Assembly (NCBI RefSeq): GCF_001975825.1 | Contig: NZ_MTKN01000011.1 | Location: 53,666 to 117,665, forward strand | Length of the DNA stretch: 64,000 bases | Direction: 5' to 3' | Origin: [Flexibacter] sp. ATCC 35208 | GTDB lineage: Bacteria > Bacteroidota > Bacteroidia > Chitinophagales > Chitinophagaceae | Shown: piece after piece, positions 17,303-26,961 of the stretch | Layout: each line of letters begins with the position of its first letter | Numbering within the stretch: position 1 is the first letter of the stretch | The notes under the pieces: generated by a model | Seen by the model: the letters and a program-made list of their open reading frames with translations, nothing else | Database searches by the model: none | Told to the model about the DNA's origin: nothing | Translations under genes and position numbers: made by a program

Positions 17303-18073
17303 ATGCCTAGACGAATTAAAACGCTTCCCGCTTGGCTTGGAGCACTATTTTTTAGCCTGTTTTTCTGTCTGCAGCACGCAAGTGCGCAGGTCAGAGTGTC
17401 GGGTCTAATCACTGACATTGACAATAGACAGGGTATTCCAAATGTTAGCATTATCAACAAAAAGACACGAACAGGTGCTTTGGGAAGTGAGAGTGGACGT
17501 TTTGAAATTGATGCGATGCCGGGAGATACCCTGGAGTTTTCCATGTTGACGTATGAAAAGAAATTTGTAGCAGTACCTTCTTCTTCCATGTTCATTAATG
17601 TTTATATGACTAAGAGGATCCTCGATATTCAGCGGGTAGATGTGCGGGGAAGGAACTATGTGAAGGATTCGGCGGCTACGAGGCAGGAATATGCAAAGTA
17701 TTTTGGGTATAAGAAGCCAGGGGCGATGGATGTGTTGAAGACATTGCCGTCACACCCGATCACGGCGTTGACGTACCTGGTGCCTAGTAAGACGAGGAAG
17801 CGGAATGAACACTTTAAGGAGCAGTTGGTGTATTGGGAGAAGGAAAAGTATATAGATAACAGGTATAGTCCGGAGTTGGTGGAGAGGATGACGCATTTGA
17901 ACGGGACTGAGTTGGATAGTTTTATGATGAGGTATAGGCCGGGGTACCAGTTTATGCAGGATGCGACGGAGTATGATTTGATGGTGTATATAAAGAATAG
18001 TTATGCACAGTATCAGAAGGATAAGGCGACGGGGAATTTGCCGCCGGTGAAGAAGGAGGAGGAGCAGGAATAA
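17303..18073 (+). CDS. Exported carboxypeptidase-regulatory-like domain protein
   Basis: A 256-residue exported protein. Signal peptide MPRRIKTLPAWLGALFFSLF...SAQ (about 1-29), then a CarboxypepD_reg-like beta-sandwich (about 30-105: VRVSGLITDIDNRQGIPNVSIINKKT, FEIDAMPGDTLEFSMLTYEKK). The C-terminal half is charged, Tyr-rich and unassigned. Such proteins are common and mostly uncharacterised in Bacteroidota envelopes. Divergent from the PRPP synthetase-like gene and convergent with TolC. The last third uses almost only G-ending codons (TTG, ACG, GGG), unlike the first third. Confidence 0.8.
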   Translation: MPRRIKTLPAWLGALFFSLFFCLQHASAQVRVSGLITDIDNRQGIPNVSIINKKTRTGALGSESGRFEIDAMPGDTLEFSMLTYEKKFVAVPSSSMFINVYMTKRILDIQRVDVRGRNYVKDSAATRQEYAKYFGYKKPGAMDVLKTLPSHPITALTYLVPSKTRKRNEHFKEQLVYWEKEKYIDNRYSPELVERMTHLNGTELDSFMMRYRPGYQFMQDATEYDLMVYIKNSYAQYQKDKATGNLPPVKKEEEQE

Positions 18074-18086
18074 AGAAATTTTAAAT

Positions 18087-18120
18087 AAGAAAAGGGGCAA
18101 CCGAAGGTGCCCCTTTCCTT
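18087..18120. terminator. Bidirectional terminator between convergent genes
   Basis: Stem AAAGGGGCA / TGCCCCTTT (18091-18099 / 18108-18116) with A- and T-rich flanks. It reaches the last bases of the TolC-like gene. Confidence 0.85.
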
Positions 18121-19432
18121 ATTTAATCAAATCACCATTGAGGCGGAGTAATTCTGTTTCTGCGAGTTTGATATTGTATCGTGCATTGATTAACCTATTA
18201 TAAGCATCTTCCAAACTTTGTTGCGCCTCTTTCACTTCAATTGTTGTGGATACCCCTTGTTTGAACCGTTCTAAAGCGACCATCGCATTCTCCCTCGCCA
18301 ACCCTAAATTCTCTTCCTCTAAGTCTACCGCTGTCTTGTAGTATTCATAATCCTTGAATGCATTGCTTAGCGCCATATTTACCTTTGTGCGGGTATTTTC
18401 CAGCGAGAGCTGCTGATAGCTTACATTCAGCTGCGCATTCTTTACCTGACGATGTACATTCAAACCATTGAAGATGGGAATCGTGGCAGAGAAACCATAG
18501 TTCAATACCCCATTCTGATTGAAGATAGGACTGAATGAGTTGGTCGCTGCATTCGAATTTACCTTTGTAAAATTGTAACCGGAGTTGAAGCTGATAACAG
18601 GAAAATAATCACCTTTACTTTCTTTCAGCGCCAGCTCGGAAACCTGCAGGTTTTGTTTTGCCACCATCAGACTGGTGTTGCGTTGTAGCATCTCATCTCT
18701 CAGTTTTCCATAGGCAAGATCGGTGTTTAACGGAATGCTATCCTGTACTTCGTACTGTGTATTTCCACCTTCTATCACCATGTACTGATTCAATATCACT
18801 TTGCCCTGATCGATCACCGTCTGCTGCCGCAGGTAAGACGCTTTCAATGCATTGTAATCTACTTTTGATTGCAACCAATCGGTCTTGGGTCCTAACCCCG
18901 TCTGAAATTTTGCATCAGACAATTTCACTCTTTCATCTGCAATAGACAATTGTTCTGAGAGGTTATGTAGTTGTTGTTTGCCCTGCACCACTGCATAGTA
19001 ACTTGCTATTACATTGGCTACAGTCGTCATCAACTGATCTTTTAGGGTGGCATCTCCCAGGTCACGTATGGCCTCCAGTTTTTGCCGGGTAGCAAACATT
19101 TTCAACCCGTCAAAGAGTGTCCATGACAAGGTCACATTGCCTGTTAAGTTATTACTATGAATCCCACTGGTATCCCGCTTGGAGCCATTTACAAACTCCT
19201 GTTTGGTACGGGTGGTATTCCACACCTTTGAAGCGGTTCCATTCACCCTCGGTGCAAACGCCCAGTTTGCATAGGCATAATCGTTAGCTGCAATGGCGGC
19301 ATCATTCTTTGCCAGCCGTATATCATAGTTGTTTTTTAATGCCAGATCTATTGCCTGCTCCACCGTCAGCACCTGCTGTGCAGATAGATGGAAGACGGGT
19401 AGCAACAGGCAGAATATGAGGATACGTTTCAT
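18119..19432 (-). CDS. TolC-family outer-membrane efflux protein
   Basis: Outer-membrane channel that completes the tripartite RND pump encoded upstream. Start set at ATG 19432 (MKRILIFCLLLPVFHLSAQQ signal peptide); an ATG three codons earlier would overlap the pump gene by 8 bp and is also possible. Two OEP repeats are visible, each with long amphipathic helices (LTVEQAIDLALKNNYDIRLAKN at the start; ALERFKQGVSTTIEVKEAQQSLEDAYNRLINARYNIKLAETELLRL at the end, with the usual stutter). Length of about 437 is typical. Confidence 0.94.
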   Translation of the reverse strand: MKRILIFCLLLPVFHLSAQQVLTVEQAIDLALKNNYDIRLAKNDAAIAANDYAYANWAFAPRVNGTASKVWNTTRTKQEFVNGSKRDTSGIHSNNLTGNVTLSWTLFDGLKMFATRQKLEAIRDLGDATLKDQLMTTVANVIASYYAVVQGKQQLHNLSEQLSIADERVKLSDAKFQTGLGPKTDWLQSKVDYNALKASYLRQQTVIDQGKVILNQYMVIEGGNTQYEVQDSIPLNTDLAYGKLRDEMLQRNTSLMVAKQNLQVSELALKESKGDYFPVISFNSGYNFTKVNSNAATNSFSPIFNQNGVLNYGFSATIPIFNGLNVHRQVKNAQLNVSYQQLSLENTRTKVNMALSNAFKDYEYYKTAVDLEEENLGLARENAMVALERFKQGVSTTIEVKEAQQSLEDAYNRLINARYNIKLAETELLRLNGDLIK

Positions 19433-19433
19433 G

Positions 19434-22400
19434 TCAATCATTTACTGGTTCTGTTACTGGTTTTCTTCTGCTCAGGAATATGTACATCGCCGGAATCACA
19501 AATAGGGTCAGTACCAATGAGAAGACGATACCACCTACGATTACAATACCCAAAGGAATACGACTCGTGGCCGCTGCACCCAGTGACATAGCAATTGGTA
19601 ATGCACCCAATGCCATCGCAAGGCTCGTCATCAGAATAGGACGCAAACGCATGGTCGCCGCTATTATTGCAGCCGTTGCTTTTTCCAGTCCTTCATCCCG
19701 TTTGTGATTCGCAAACTCTACGATCAGGATACCATTCTTCGTCACCAATCCGATCAACATAATTACCCCGATCTGTGAGAAGATATTCCATGTCTGACCA
19801 AAGACCCACAGTGAGAACAACGCTCCTGCAAATGCCAGTGGCACTGTGAGCATAATGATAAACGGATCGACCCAGCTCTCAAACTGTGCTGCCAACACCA
19901 GGTAGATCAATACCAACGCCAGCACTAATGCAAACATGGTATTGGAACCACTTTCTGCATAGTCTCTGGAAGATCCTGACAATGCTGCATTGTAAGAATC
20001 GTCGATCACGCCTTTCTTTTGCAGGTCATTATAAATCCGGTACATAGCATCGATACCATCCCCAATTGTCTTACCCGGTGCCAGCCCCGCAGAAATAGTA
20101 GCAGATTTATAACGATTGAAGTGATAAATAATCGGCGGACTTGTTTCTTCAGAAATCGTTACTACGTTATCCAGCTGAATAGCCTCTCCCCTGCTATTGC
20201 GTACATAGAAGTTCTGCAGGTCAGTAGGTTTATCGCGATTGCCACGGAATACCTGACCCATTACCTGGTACTGCTTACCGTTGCGGATAAAGTAACCATA
20301 GCGCACATTACTCAAAGCAAGTTGCAGGGTTTGTGAAATGTCATCCACAGATACACCCAGTTCACTCGCCTTGGCACGATTGATCAGAATACGCAATTCA
20401 GGTTTATTGAACTTCAGGTCCACATCCACACCTGAGAAGGTCGGATCACTGTTCGCCTCATCGAGGAAGAGCGGCAATACCCTTGTTAAACTATCGAAGT
20501 TGATATGCTGCAATACAAAAGATACAGGCAAACCACTACGACGACCTACCTGAATGGTTTGCTGTTCAATGGCGAACACCTTTCCTTCGGAGAACCTGAA
20601 CATATTCCGGTTCACCATGTTCACAATTTCCTTTTGAGAACGGGTTCGCTCAGTTGGTTCAGTGAGCACCACATTCGCAAAGCCACTGTTCACCGCACCA
20701 CCGCCACTAAAGCCGGGTGCAGTCACAGTCAGTACGATATTTTTTTCAGGAATGGAATCGATCATAAACTGGGTTAACCCATCCATGTACCGTTCCATAT
20801 AGTCGTAAGAAGTACCTTCCGGAGCTGAGATAGAAAGACGGAACTGGCTACGGTCTTCAATCGGCGCCAGCTCTGACTGCAGGTTGCGGAATATGACGTA
20901 AATCATGGCCACACACCCTAAAATAATCAGGATAGCTATCCAGCGCACTTTCATGAATTTCTCCAGGGCGCTCTGGTAACTATCTTCCATCCAGGTAAAG
21001 AACGGTTCCGTTTTGGTATAAAACCAGGAGTGGGTATGCTTTTTACGACCCAGCTTCACATTCAATACGGGTGTCAACGTGAGGGATACAAATGCAGAGA
21101 TGAGTACTGCTCCTGCTACCACAATCCCAAACTCCCTGAACAGGCGGCCTACGAACCCCTGCAGGAATACAATCGGCAGGAATACGAATGCCAGCGTGAT
21201 ACTGGTTGCGATAACGGCAAAGAATATTTCTTCAGAACCTTCCTTCGCTGCCTGCATACGTGGCATGCCTGCTTCAATCTTTTTATAGATATTTTCCGTG
21301 ACCACGATCCCATCATCCACCACCAATCCTGTAGCGAGTACGATTGCCAGCAGTGTCAATATATTAATGGTGAAGCCACACATATACATAATAAAGAATG
21401 CTGCAATGAGGGATACCGGGATATCCACCAATGGACGGAAGGCCATGAGCCAATCGCGGAAGAAGAGGTAGATGATGAGGATCACCAGCACCAGTGCCAC
21501 GACAAGGGTTTCTTCCACTTCTTCGATAGACTTGCGGATAAAGCGGGTGTTATCGATAGCGATATTCGTGCTCAGATCCGGTGGCAGGTCTTTTTTCAGC
21601 TGTTCATATCTTTTATAGAATTCATCGGTGATGGCTACATAGTTAGAACCCGGTTGTGGGGTAAGGGCCAGGGCGATCATGGGCACACCTGATTCTTTCA
21701 GAATCGTTTCTTCATTTTCAGGACCTAATACTGCCTGACCAATATCCCTGAAATGAATGACGCTGCTATTGACATTTTTAATAATCAGGTTATTAAAATC
21801 TTCTTCCGTATTCAAACGGCCAAAAGTGCGTACTGTCAGTTCAGTGGCATTACCGGCAATTTTACCGGAGGGAAGTTCTACGTTTTCTCTGGCCAGCGCA
21901 GCCTGTACATCGGAAGGTGTGAGGCTATAAGCAGAGAGGCGGGCAGGATCCATCCAGAGACGCATGGCATATTTCTTTTCGCCAAGTATACGGATAGAGC
22001 TAACGCCGGGAATGGTCTGGAGTCTTTCCAGCAGCACGTTGTTCGCATATTCCGTGATCTCCAGCTGATTGCGGGTATTGCTCTGCAATGTCATGGAGAG
22101 GATATAGTCGGAATTCGCATCTTCTTTGGATACCACAGGAGGAGCATCGATATCGGGAGGCAGGTTACGGAGTGCCTGTGATACTTTATCACGCACGTCG
22201 TTGGTAGCCGCTTCGAGGTCTATACCCAGTTCAAATTCAACTGTGATATTGGAAGTTCCCTGGCTACTGCTGGACGATATATTTTTGATACCGGCTATCC
22301 CGTTGATAGATTTCTCGAGGGGCTCGGTGATCTGTGTTTCAATAATATCTGAATTGGCGCCTGCATAGGAGGTGCGTACGTTTACAATGGGAGGATCTAT

Positions 22401-22517
22401 GGCAGGGAAGTCTCTTACCCCCAGAAAGTTGAAGCCTACGATGCCAAAGATGACAATGATAATGTTCATCACGATGGCAAACACGGGACGTTTGAGCGAT
22501 AGAGAGGGAAGGCTCAT
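19434..22517 (-). CDS. RND family multidrug/solute efflux transporter (HAE1/AcrB type)
   Basis: Inner-membrane proton-driven exporter; with the fusion protein and TolC it spans the envelope. It has the usual duplicated fold: TM1 (about 11-30), porter domain, TM2-6 with LATGLVVDDGIVVTENIYKK carrying the proton-relay Asp pair, a large second periplasmic domain, then TM7-12 with LIGLVTKNGILIVEFANHKRDEG. Length of 1027 is standard. It follows the fusion protein by 12 bp and overlaps or touches TolC, so the three form one operon. Substrate is not readable from sequence. Confidence 0.96.
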   Translation of the reverse strand: MSLPSLSLKRPVFAIVMNIIIVIFGIVGFNFLGVRDFPAIDPPIVNVRTSYAGANSDIIETQITEPLEKSINGIAGIKNISSSSSQGTSNITVEFELGIDLEAATNDVRDKVSQALRNLPPDIDAPPVVSKEDANSDYILSMTLQSNTRNQLEITEYANNVLLERLQTIPGVSSIRILGEKKYAMRLWMDPARLSAYSLTPSDVQAALARENVELPSGKIAGNATELTVRTFGRLNTEEDFNNLIIKNVNSSVIHFRDIGQAVLGPENEETILKESGVPMIALALTPQPGSNYVAITDEFYKRYEQLKKDLPPDLSTNIAIDNTRFIRKSIEEVEETLVVALVLVILIIYLFFRDWLMAFRPLVDIPVSLIAAFFIMYMCGFTINILTLLAIVLATGLVVDDGIVVTENIYKKIEAGMPRMQAAKEGSEEIFFAVIATSITLAFVFLPIVFLQGFVGRLFREFGIVVAGAVLISAFVSLTLTPVLNVKLGRKKHTHSWFYTKTEPFFTWMEDSYQSALEKFMKVRWIAILIILGCVAMIYVIFRNLQSELAPIEDRSQFRLSISAPEGTSYDYMERYMDGLTQFMIDSIPEKNIVLTVTAPGFSGGGAVNSGFANVVLTEPTERTRSQKEIVNMVNRNMFRFSEGKVFAIEQQTIQVGRRSGLPVSFVLQHINFDSLTRVLPLFLDEANSDPTFSGVDVDLKFNKPELRILINRAKASELGVSVDDISQTLQLALSNVRYGYFIRNGKQYQVMGQVFRGNRDKPTDLQNFYVRNSRGEAIQLDNVVTISEETSPPIIYHFNRYKSATISAGLAPGKTIGDGIDAMYRIYNDLQKKGVIDDSYNAALSGSSRDYAESGSNTMFALVLALVLIYLVLAAQFESWVDPFIIMLTVPLAFAGALFSLWVFGQTWNIFSQIGVIMLIGLVTKNGILIVEFANHKRDEGLEKATAAIIAATMRLRPILMTSLAMALGALPIAMSLGAAATSRIPLGIVIVGGIVFSLVLTLFVIPAMYIFLSRRKPVTEPVND

Positions 22518-22529
22518 GGTCTAGTTTAT

Positions 22530-23615
22530 TTAATTGATCTTGTTATACTTCAGTACCATACCGGGTTTGAGTTGCAACATACCGCTGGTGATCACGGTAT
22601 CGCCTTTGCTAAGACCGCTGATAATCTGTACGTTGTCAGCATCGCGGAGATCTGTTTCCACGACTACAAATTTTGCTTTGCCCTGGTCAGCGACGATCAC
22701 TTTCTTATCGCGGGTACCTGGAATGATGGCCTGCGAAGGGATCATGAGGGCATCGGGCATATTGCGGAGAGCGATCTGTACGTTTGCAAAAGCACCGGGC
22801 AGTAACTGACCGGGGTTTGGAACGATGGCTCTTAATTTGATAGTACGTGTAGTGAGGTCGATTTTAGGATCAATTGCGTAAATCTGTCCTTTATAAGAAT
22901 GGGTGTCGCCGGCAACTTTGAAATCAACAGCATCGCCTTGTTTGATAGCGTTGCGGTATTTTTCAGGTACGGTGAAATCCACCTTGAGGGGATCGATTTG
23001 CTGGAGGGTGGTGATAACAGTGGTATTGTTGACGATGGCTCCCAGGGAAATATTACGGAGTCCAAGCCGGCCATTGAAGGGAGCTCTGAGTTCCGTTTTT
23101 TGAAGCAGCGTACGGGTATAGTCCATATCTGCTCCGTAGGCGCTGACCTGGTTGCGGGTAACGTCTACATCCTGGCGGCTGATACCATTGATTTTCAGTA
23201 GGTTTTCCTGTCTTTCGAGGGTAGTTTTGGCCAGTTGTTGCTGCAATTGCAGTTTAGCCAGCTGTGCTTTAAGATCTTCGTCATAGATTTTGACGAGGAG
23301 GGTGCCTTTGGCTACCTGGGTGCCTTCTTTGAAGAAGAGGCCAGTGACTTTGCCGGTAATTTCGGGTTGGATCTGGACTTCTTCGTTGCTTTGGAGGGTC
23401 CCGCTCGCATTAATAACTTCATTAAGGGAGGAGGTATGTACAATAAAAGCGTCTACCAGCAAGGGTTTGTTCCCTTTGCTACCACGTACAGTTTCTTTGT
23501 TGGGTGCTGCATCTTCTTTTTTAGGAGCAGCAAACCTGGTATAGATAATACCGATAATAACTACAGCCAGGATCAGGTAAACGACTGTTTTCAGGAACTT
23601 TTTGTTACCAGTCAT
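22530..23615 (-). CDS. RND efflux membrane fusion protein (HlyD/AcrA family)
   Basis: Periplasmic adaptor linking the RND pump with the TolC channel. N-terminal membrane anchor (about 8-26), then a lipoyl half-motif (NEEVQIQPEITGKVTGLFFKEG), a short alpha-hairpin (LAKLQLQQQLAKTTLERQENLLKINGISRQDVD), the second lipoyl half (LRAPFNGRLGLRNISLGAIV), a beta-barrel and a membrane-proximal domain. Length of 361 is typical. First gene of the operon; a -7 box lies about 40 bp upstream. Confidence 0.95.
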   Translation of the reverse strand: MTGNKKFLKTVVYLILAVVIIGIIYTRFAAPKKEDAAPNKETVRGSKGNKPLLVDAFIVHTSSLNEVINASGTLQSNEEVQIQPEITGKVTGLFFKEGTQVAKGTLLVKIYDEDLKAQLAKLQLQQQLAKTTLERQENLLKINGISRQDVDVTRNQVSAYGADMDYTRTLLQKTELRAPFNGRLGLRNISLGAIVNNTTVITTLQQIDPLKVDFTVPEKYRNAIKQGDAVDFKVAGDTHSYKGQIYAIDPKIDLTTRTIKLRAIVPNPGQLLPGAFANVQIALRNMPDALMIPSQAIIPGTRDKKVIVADQGKAKFVVVETDLRDADNVQIISGLSKGDTVITSGMLQLKPGMVLKYNKIN

Positions 23616-23653
23616 TTGTTCGCATATTTATGTTGTAGGGGATATCGCCCGGG

Positions 23654-23661
23654 CAAATTTA
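23654..23661 (-). promoter_or_regulatory. Candidate -7 box of the efflux operon
   Basis: TAAATTTG on the minus strand fits TAnnTTTG, 38 bp before the fusion-protein ATG. No clear -33 element was identified. Confidence 0.4.
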
Positions 23662-23915
23662 ATAAAAGCCCCTGCTGATAGGGAGGTTCATGTGTTAATT
23701 AAAGTTAATCGACCTTTAACCGTATATAGGAGGCATAAAAGGAGGTTGAATGGCAAATGTGGGCATTATTATATGTGTACATTGAAGCATATACGGTGTG
23801 GTAAGGGGGTATTTTCCAGGGATGGGGAGAATTCGGAATATCTGTCTAATCCTTTGTGGGGATGGATTTAGTATCTATAACACTAAAGTAAATTGGGTAA
23901 AATTCGGCTCTGTTC

Positions 23916-23944
23916 TTGTCAATTCAATAAAAATTATATTTTTG
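23916..23944 (+). promoter_or_regulatory. Candidate Bacteroidota promoter of acpP-fabF-rnc
   Basis: TTG at 23916-23918 and TATTTTTG at 23937-23944 fit the -33 TTTG / -7 TAnnTTTG pattern with an 18-nt spacer. The acpP start lies 34 bp further on. Confidence 0.6.
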
Positions 23945-23977
23945 CACTCAAGTTTTAAACCAAAAACACTTAAAATT

Positions 23978-24214
23978 ATGTCAGACATTGCATCAAGAGT
24001 TAAAAAGATCATTATTGACAAATTGGGCGTTGACGAAGCTGAGGTAACTCCTGAAGCCTCCTTCACCAACGACCTGGGCGCTGACTCTTTGGATACGGTA
24101 GAACTGATCATGGAATTCGAAAAAGAATTCAACATCTCCATTCCTGACGAACAAGCTGAAACTATTACTACTGTTGGCCAGGCAGTTGCTTACCTGGAAG
24201 AACATGTAAAATAA
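23978..24214 (+). CDS. acpP: Acyl carrier protein
   Basis: Carrier of acyl intermediates in type II fatty-acid synthesis. The 78-residue acidic four-helix protein has the phosphopantetheine site GADSLDTVE with S37. Start at ATG 23978 ([11 protein letters not shown]) gives the standard length; the frame is open upstream, but that part is not ACP-like and contains the promoter. It is followed 24 bp later by fabF, a gene pair conserved in many bacteria. Confidence 0.97.
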   Translation: MSDIASRVKKIIIDKLGVDEAEVTPEASFTNDLGADSLDTVELIMEFEKEFNISIPDEQAETITTVGQAVAYLEEHVK

Positions 24215-24238
24215 TCCTACTTAATCAGATTTGTTTTA

Positions 24239-25492
24239 ATGCAACCAAGACGAGTAGTCGTTACAGGTTTAGGCGCACTTACACCGCTCGGCAATTCCGT
24301 ATCCGAATACTGGAAGGGATTGACGGACGGTGTATCCGGTGCCGGGCCTATTACACAATTTGATGCTTCCAAGTTCAAAACCCGTTTTGCTTGCGAACTG
24401 AAGAACTTTGATGCGACCAATTACCTGGACAAGAAGGAAGCCCGTAAAATGGATCCCTTCACACAGACGGCTGTTATAGCCGCTGACCAGGCTGTGCAAG
24501 ATGCCGGGATTGACCGTAATTCTGTCGATATGGACAGGGTTGGGGTTATCTGGGGATCTGGTATTGGCGGTATGATCAATTTTTGTCAGGAAATGAAAGA
24601 TTTCGGTCAGGGCGACGGAACTCCCCGTTTTAGTCCTTTCCTGATAGCCCGGTTAATTATCGACATTGCTGCAGGGCACATTTCCATTCGCCACGGTTTT
24701 AGAGGACCTAATTTCTCTGTGGTGTCTGCCTGTGCTTCAGCTACCAATGCCATTATAGAGGCGATGCAGTACATCAGGTACGGCAGAGCGGATGTAATGA
24801 TCACCGGAGGATCTGAAAACGTTATAAACGATGCCTGTGTAGGTGGTTTTAACGCTATGAAGGCCCTATCTGAACGGAATGATGACCCATCCACTGCCTC
24901 CAGACCCTTTGACCTGAACCGTGATGGGTTCGTAATGGGCGAAGGTGCAGGAGCACTGGTGCTAGAATCCTATGAACATGCGATTGCTAGAGGTGCCAAA
25001 ATTTATGCTGAACTGGCAGGAGGTGGCGCAACAGCAGATGCCTATCATATCACAGCACCCCATCCAGAAGGATTAGGCGCTATGAACGTCATGCGAATGG
25101 CGCTGTTAGACGCTGGACTGCAACCCAATGCAATTGACTACATTAACGTACACGGTACTTCTACTCCTTTGGGAGATGTTGCCGAAGTAAAAGCGATCCA
25201 ACAGGTATTTGGTGAAGATGCATATCGAATGAATATCAGCTCTACCAAGTCTATGACCGGTCACTTATTAGGCGCTGCCGGTGCAATTGAGTCGATTGCG
25301 GCTATCATGTCTGTCATACATGGTATTATTCCTCCTACCATTAATCATTTTACGGATGATCCTGAACTGGACTCCAAATTAAATTTTACCTTTAACGTCG
25401 CACAACATAGAGAAGTAAACGCTGCATTAAGCAATACCTTCGGTTTTGGAGGGCATAATGCATCCGTGATTTTCAAAAAATTTGTTGCTTGA
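24239..25492 (+). CDS. fabF: Beta-ketoacyl-ACP synthase II
   Basis: Elongating condensing enzyme of fatty-acid synthesis, acting on malonyl-ACP and acyl-ACP. The thiolase fold has the nucleophile C165 in VSACASATNA, the catalytic His in NVHGTSTPLGD (about 305) and in TGHLLGAAGAIES (about 342), and the late glycine-rich loop FGFGGHNASV. Length of 417 matches FabF. It follows acpP by 24 bp and overlaps the RNase III frame at its 3' end if the TTG start is used. Confidence 0.97.
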   Translation: MQPRRVVVTGLGALTPLGNSVSEYWKGLTDGVSGAGPITQFDASKFKTRFACELKNFDATNYLDKKEARKMDPFTQTAVIAADQAVQDAGIDRNSVDMDRVGVIWGSGIGGMINFCQEMKDFGQGDGTPRFSPFLIARLIIDIAAGHISIRHGFRGPNFSVVSACASATNAIIEAMQYIRYGRADVMITGGSENVINDACVGGFNAMKALSERNDDPSTASRPFDLNRDGFVMGEGAGALVLESYEHAIARGAKIYAELAGGGATADAYHITAPHPEGLGAMNVMRMALLDAGLQPNAIDYINVHGTSTPLGDVAEVKAIQQVFGEDAYRMNISSTKSMTGHLLGAAGAIESIAAIMSVIHGIIPPTINHFTDDPELDSKLNFTFNVAQHREVNAALSNTFGFGGHNASVIFKKFVA

Positions 25493-26219
25493 TTGTGTGA
25501 AATTACTGCCAGGATTTTTATATCGATTTGTATCCGGTAAGAGAAGTCTTTACAAGGATCTGTATAACCTGCTGGGCTTTGCCCCAGGCAATTTCTCATT
25601 GTATGAAGTGGCGCTGAGCCACCGCTCAAGCAAGGAGAAGTTTCTGGAGAGCAATGAGCGGCTGGAATACCTGGGGGATGCCATTCTTGGTGCCATTGTT
25701 GGCGATTACCTCTTCAAGAAGTATCCTTATAAGACAGAAGGCTATCTCACCGAAATGCGGTCCAAGATTGTGAACCGCCAGCAGCTTAATGATATTGCTA
25801 TCAAGATGGGATTGCGAAAGCTCACCATTTATGATAAGTACAATAGCTTTCTGAAGATTTCCCAGATCTTCGGTAATACGCTTGAGGCCCTGGTCGGCGC
25901 TGTATACCTTGACAAAGGGTATAACCGTACCAAACAGTTTGTGCACCAACGCATTATTATGCCTTACATCGATCTGGAAATGCTTGAAAGTGTGGAAATG
26001 AACCACAAAAACAAGCTGTACGGATGGGCGAATAAGCATGGCAAAGTACTGGAGTTCGACCTGCTGGAAGAACAAATGGACAATGGCCGCCGCATCTTTA
26101 CTGTAGGTGCAGTAGTAGATGGGGAGCTCATTTGCAGCGGTAAGGCGTTCAATAAGAAAGATGCCAGCCAGATTGCGGCACAGCAGGCGATAGAGTTGCT
26201 GGGGCTGGGGGAAAAGTAA
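25482..26219 (+). CDS. rnc: Ribonuclease III
   Basis: Double-stranded-RNA endonuclease used in rRNA and mRNA processing. The catalytic signature NERLEYLGDAILGAIVGDYLF lies near residues 45-66; a second acidic cluster (NTLEALVGAVYLDKGY) follows, then a dsRNA-binding domain (about 165-243, KNKLYGWANKHGKVLEFDLLEE to SQIAAQQAIELL). No ATG exists at the 5' end: candidates are TTG 25482 or 25485, overlapping the fabF stop, or GTG 25497 just after it. Translational coupling to fabF is likely. acpP-fabF-rnc order is common in bacteria. Confidence 0.95.
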   Translation: MLLDCVKLLPGFLYRFVSGKRSLYKDLYNLLGFAPGNFSLYEVALSHRSSKEKFLESNERLEYLGDAILGAIVGDYLFKKYPYKTEGYLTEMRSKIVNRQQLNDIAIKMGLRKLTIYDKYNSFLKISQIFGNTLEALVGAVYLDKGYNRTKQFVHQRIIMPYIDLEMLESVEMNHKNKLYGWANKHGKVLEFDLLEEQMDNGRRIFTVGAVVDGELICSGKAFNKKDASQIAAQQAIELLGLGEK

Positions 26220-26231
26220 CCCGTTTCTCTG

Positions 26232-26849
26232 TTATTTTACCGGTTGTCTTAAAATTGTTTTCAGTTTTTCCGGCGCAGTTTTGCGTGGGTCACTGAGGTA
26301 TATCTCATGGTGGCGGCCATTCCAGGTCAGCCCTTTTTCTTTCATAAAGTCGTGTAGTAACTGTAAGGATACCGGTTCGGTAGCGTAGGGACCTGTGTGC
26401 AGGATCTGTATGCTTTGGCCTTCGGCCAGGGTTTGGAGGTATACCTGGTTGAAGTATTGAATGGGTTTCTTTTGATAAGCCCTTTTCAGGATGTTTTTGA
26501 CATCATTCTTGTTGATGAAGTCAGGCATGCGGATGAGGAGCTGCCAGTGCCATTGGTCACGGGGTATCTGCATAACTTCATTGAAATCTTTATAGTTTTC
26601 CACATCGTTTACCCACCAGAGGCCTTCGAGTTTACAGACTACGAAGTCTAGCTCCATCTTCTTATAATGCATTTTGATGCCGTAAGCACCTGTGTACAGG
26701 GCTTGTGTACATGCGGCGAAATGCTCGCCGTTTGGGTCGCCCTGGCCTTCGATGGAGAGGTAATGACCGGGGGGGACGAAGAGGAGGGCCGGTTTGGAGG
26801 TGGCGGTGTAGAGTTCTTTATAGGTTTTTGTGAGGTCGAGTTTGGACAT
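26232..26849 (-). CDS. GyrI-like small-molecule-binding domain protein
   Basis: A 205-residue cytoplasmic protein of the GyrI-like (SOUL/BRICHOS-fold ligand-binding) family: KPALLFVPPGHYLSIEGQGDPNG, YKKMELDFVVCKLEGLWWV, then a second half with LQILHTGPYATEP-type strand ending in HHEIYLSDPRKT. Start set at ATG 26849 (MSKLDLTKTYKEL), because the upstream frame runs through two palindromes. ATG 26855 is a possible alternative. It lies downstream of a WYL regulator on the same strand; the pair may respond to one ligand, which is not known. Confidence 0.85.
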   Translation of the reverse strand: MSKLDLTKTYKELYTATSKPALLFVPPGHYLSIEGQGDPNGEHFAACTQALYTGAYGIKMHYKKMELDFVVCKLEGLWWVNDVENYKDFNEVMQIPRDQWHWQLLIRMPDFINKNDVKNILKRAYQKKPIQYFNQVYLQTLAEGQSIQILHTGPYATEPVSLQLLHDFMKEKGLTWNGRHHEIYLSDPRKTAPEKLKTILRQPVK

Positions 26850-26908
26850 ATGCATTAGCGTTGATAATGCAAAGGAAGATATGGGGAGTGACAGCGTTAT
26901 GTCAGTAG

Positions 26909-26953
26909 CGTTCAAAAAGTTGGGATTGCTTCGTAATCCCAACTTTTTGAACG
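26909..26953. repeat. Perfect 19-bp inverted repeat
   Basis: Arms 26909-26927 and 26935-26953, built on GTTCAAAAAGTTGGGATT, with inner loop GCTTCGT that can close further by G-U and C-G to a 3-nt TTC loop. It lies between the WYL regulator stop and the GyrI-like start; no long T-run follows on the minus strand. Confidence 0.93.
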
Positions 26954-26961
26954 TCGGATCG

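Noticed and set aside
21030..21692. Antisense 220-codon frame inside the RND pump gene
   Set aside because: Shadow of the pump; composition (Gln/His/Cys-rich) is not protein-like.
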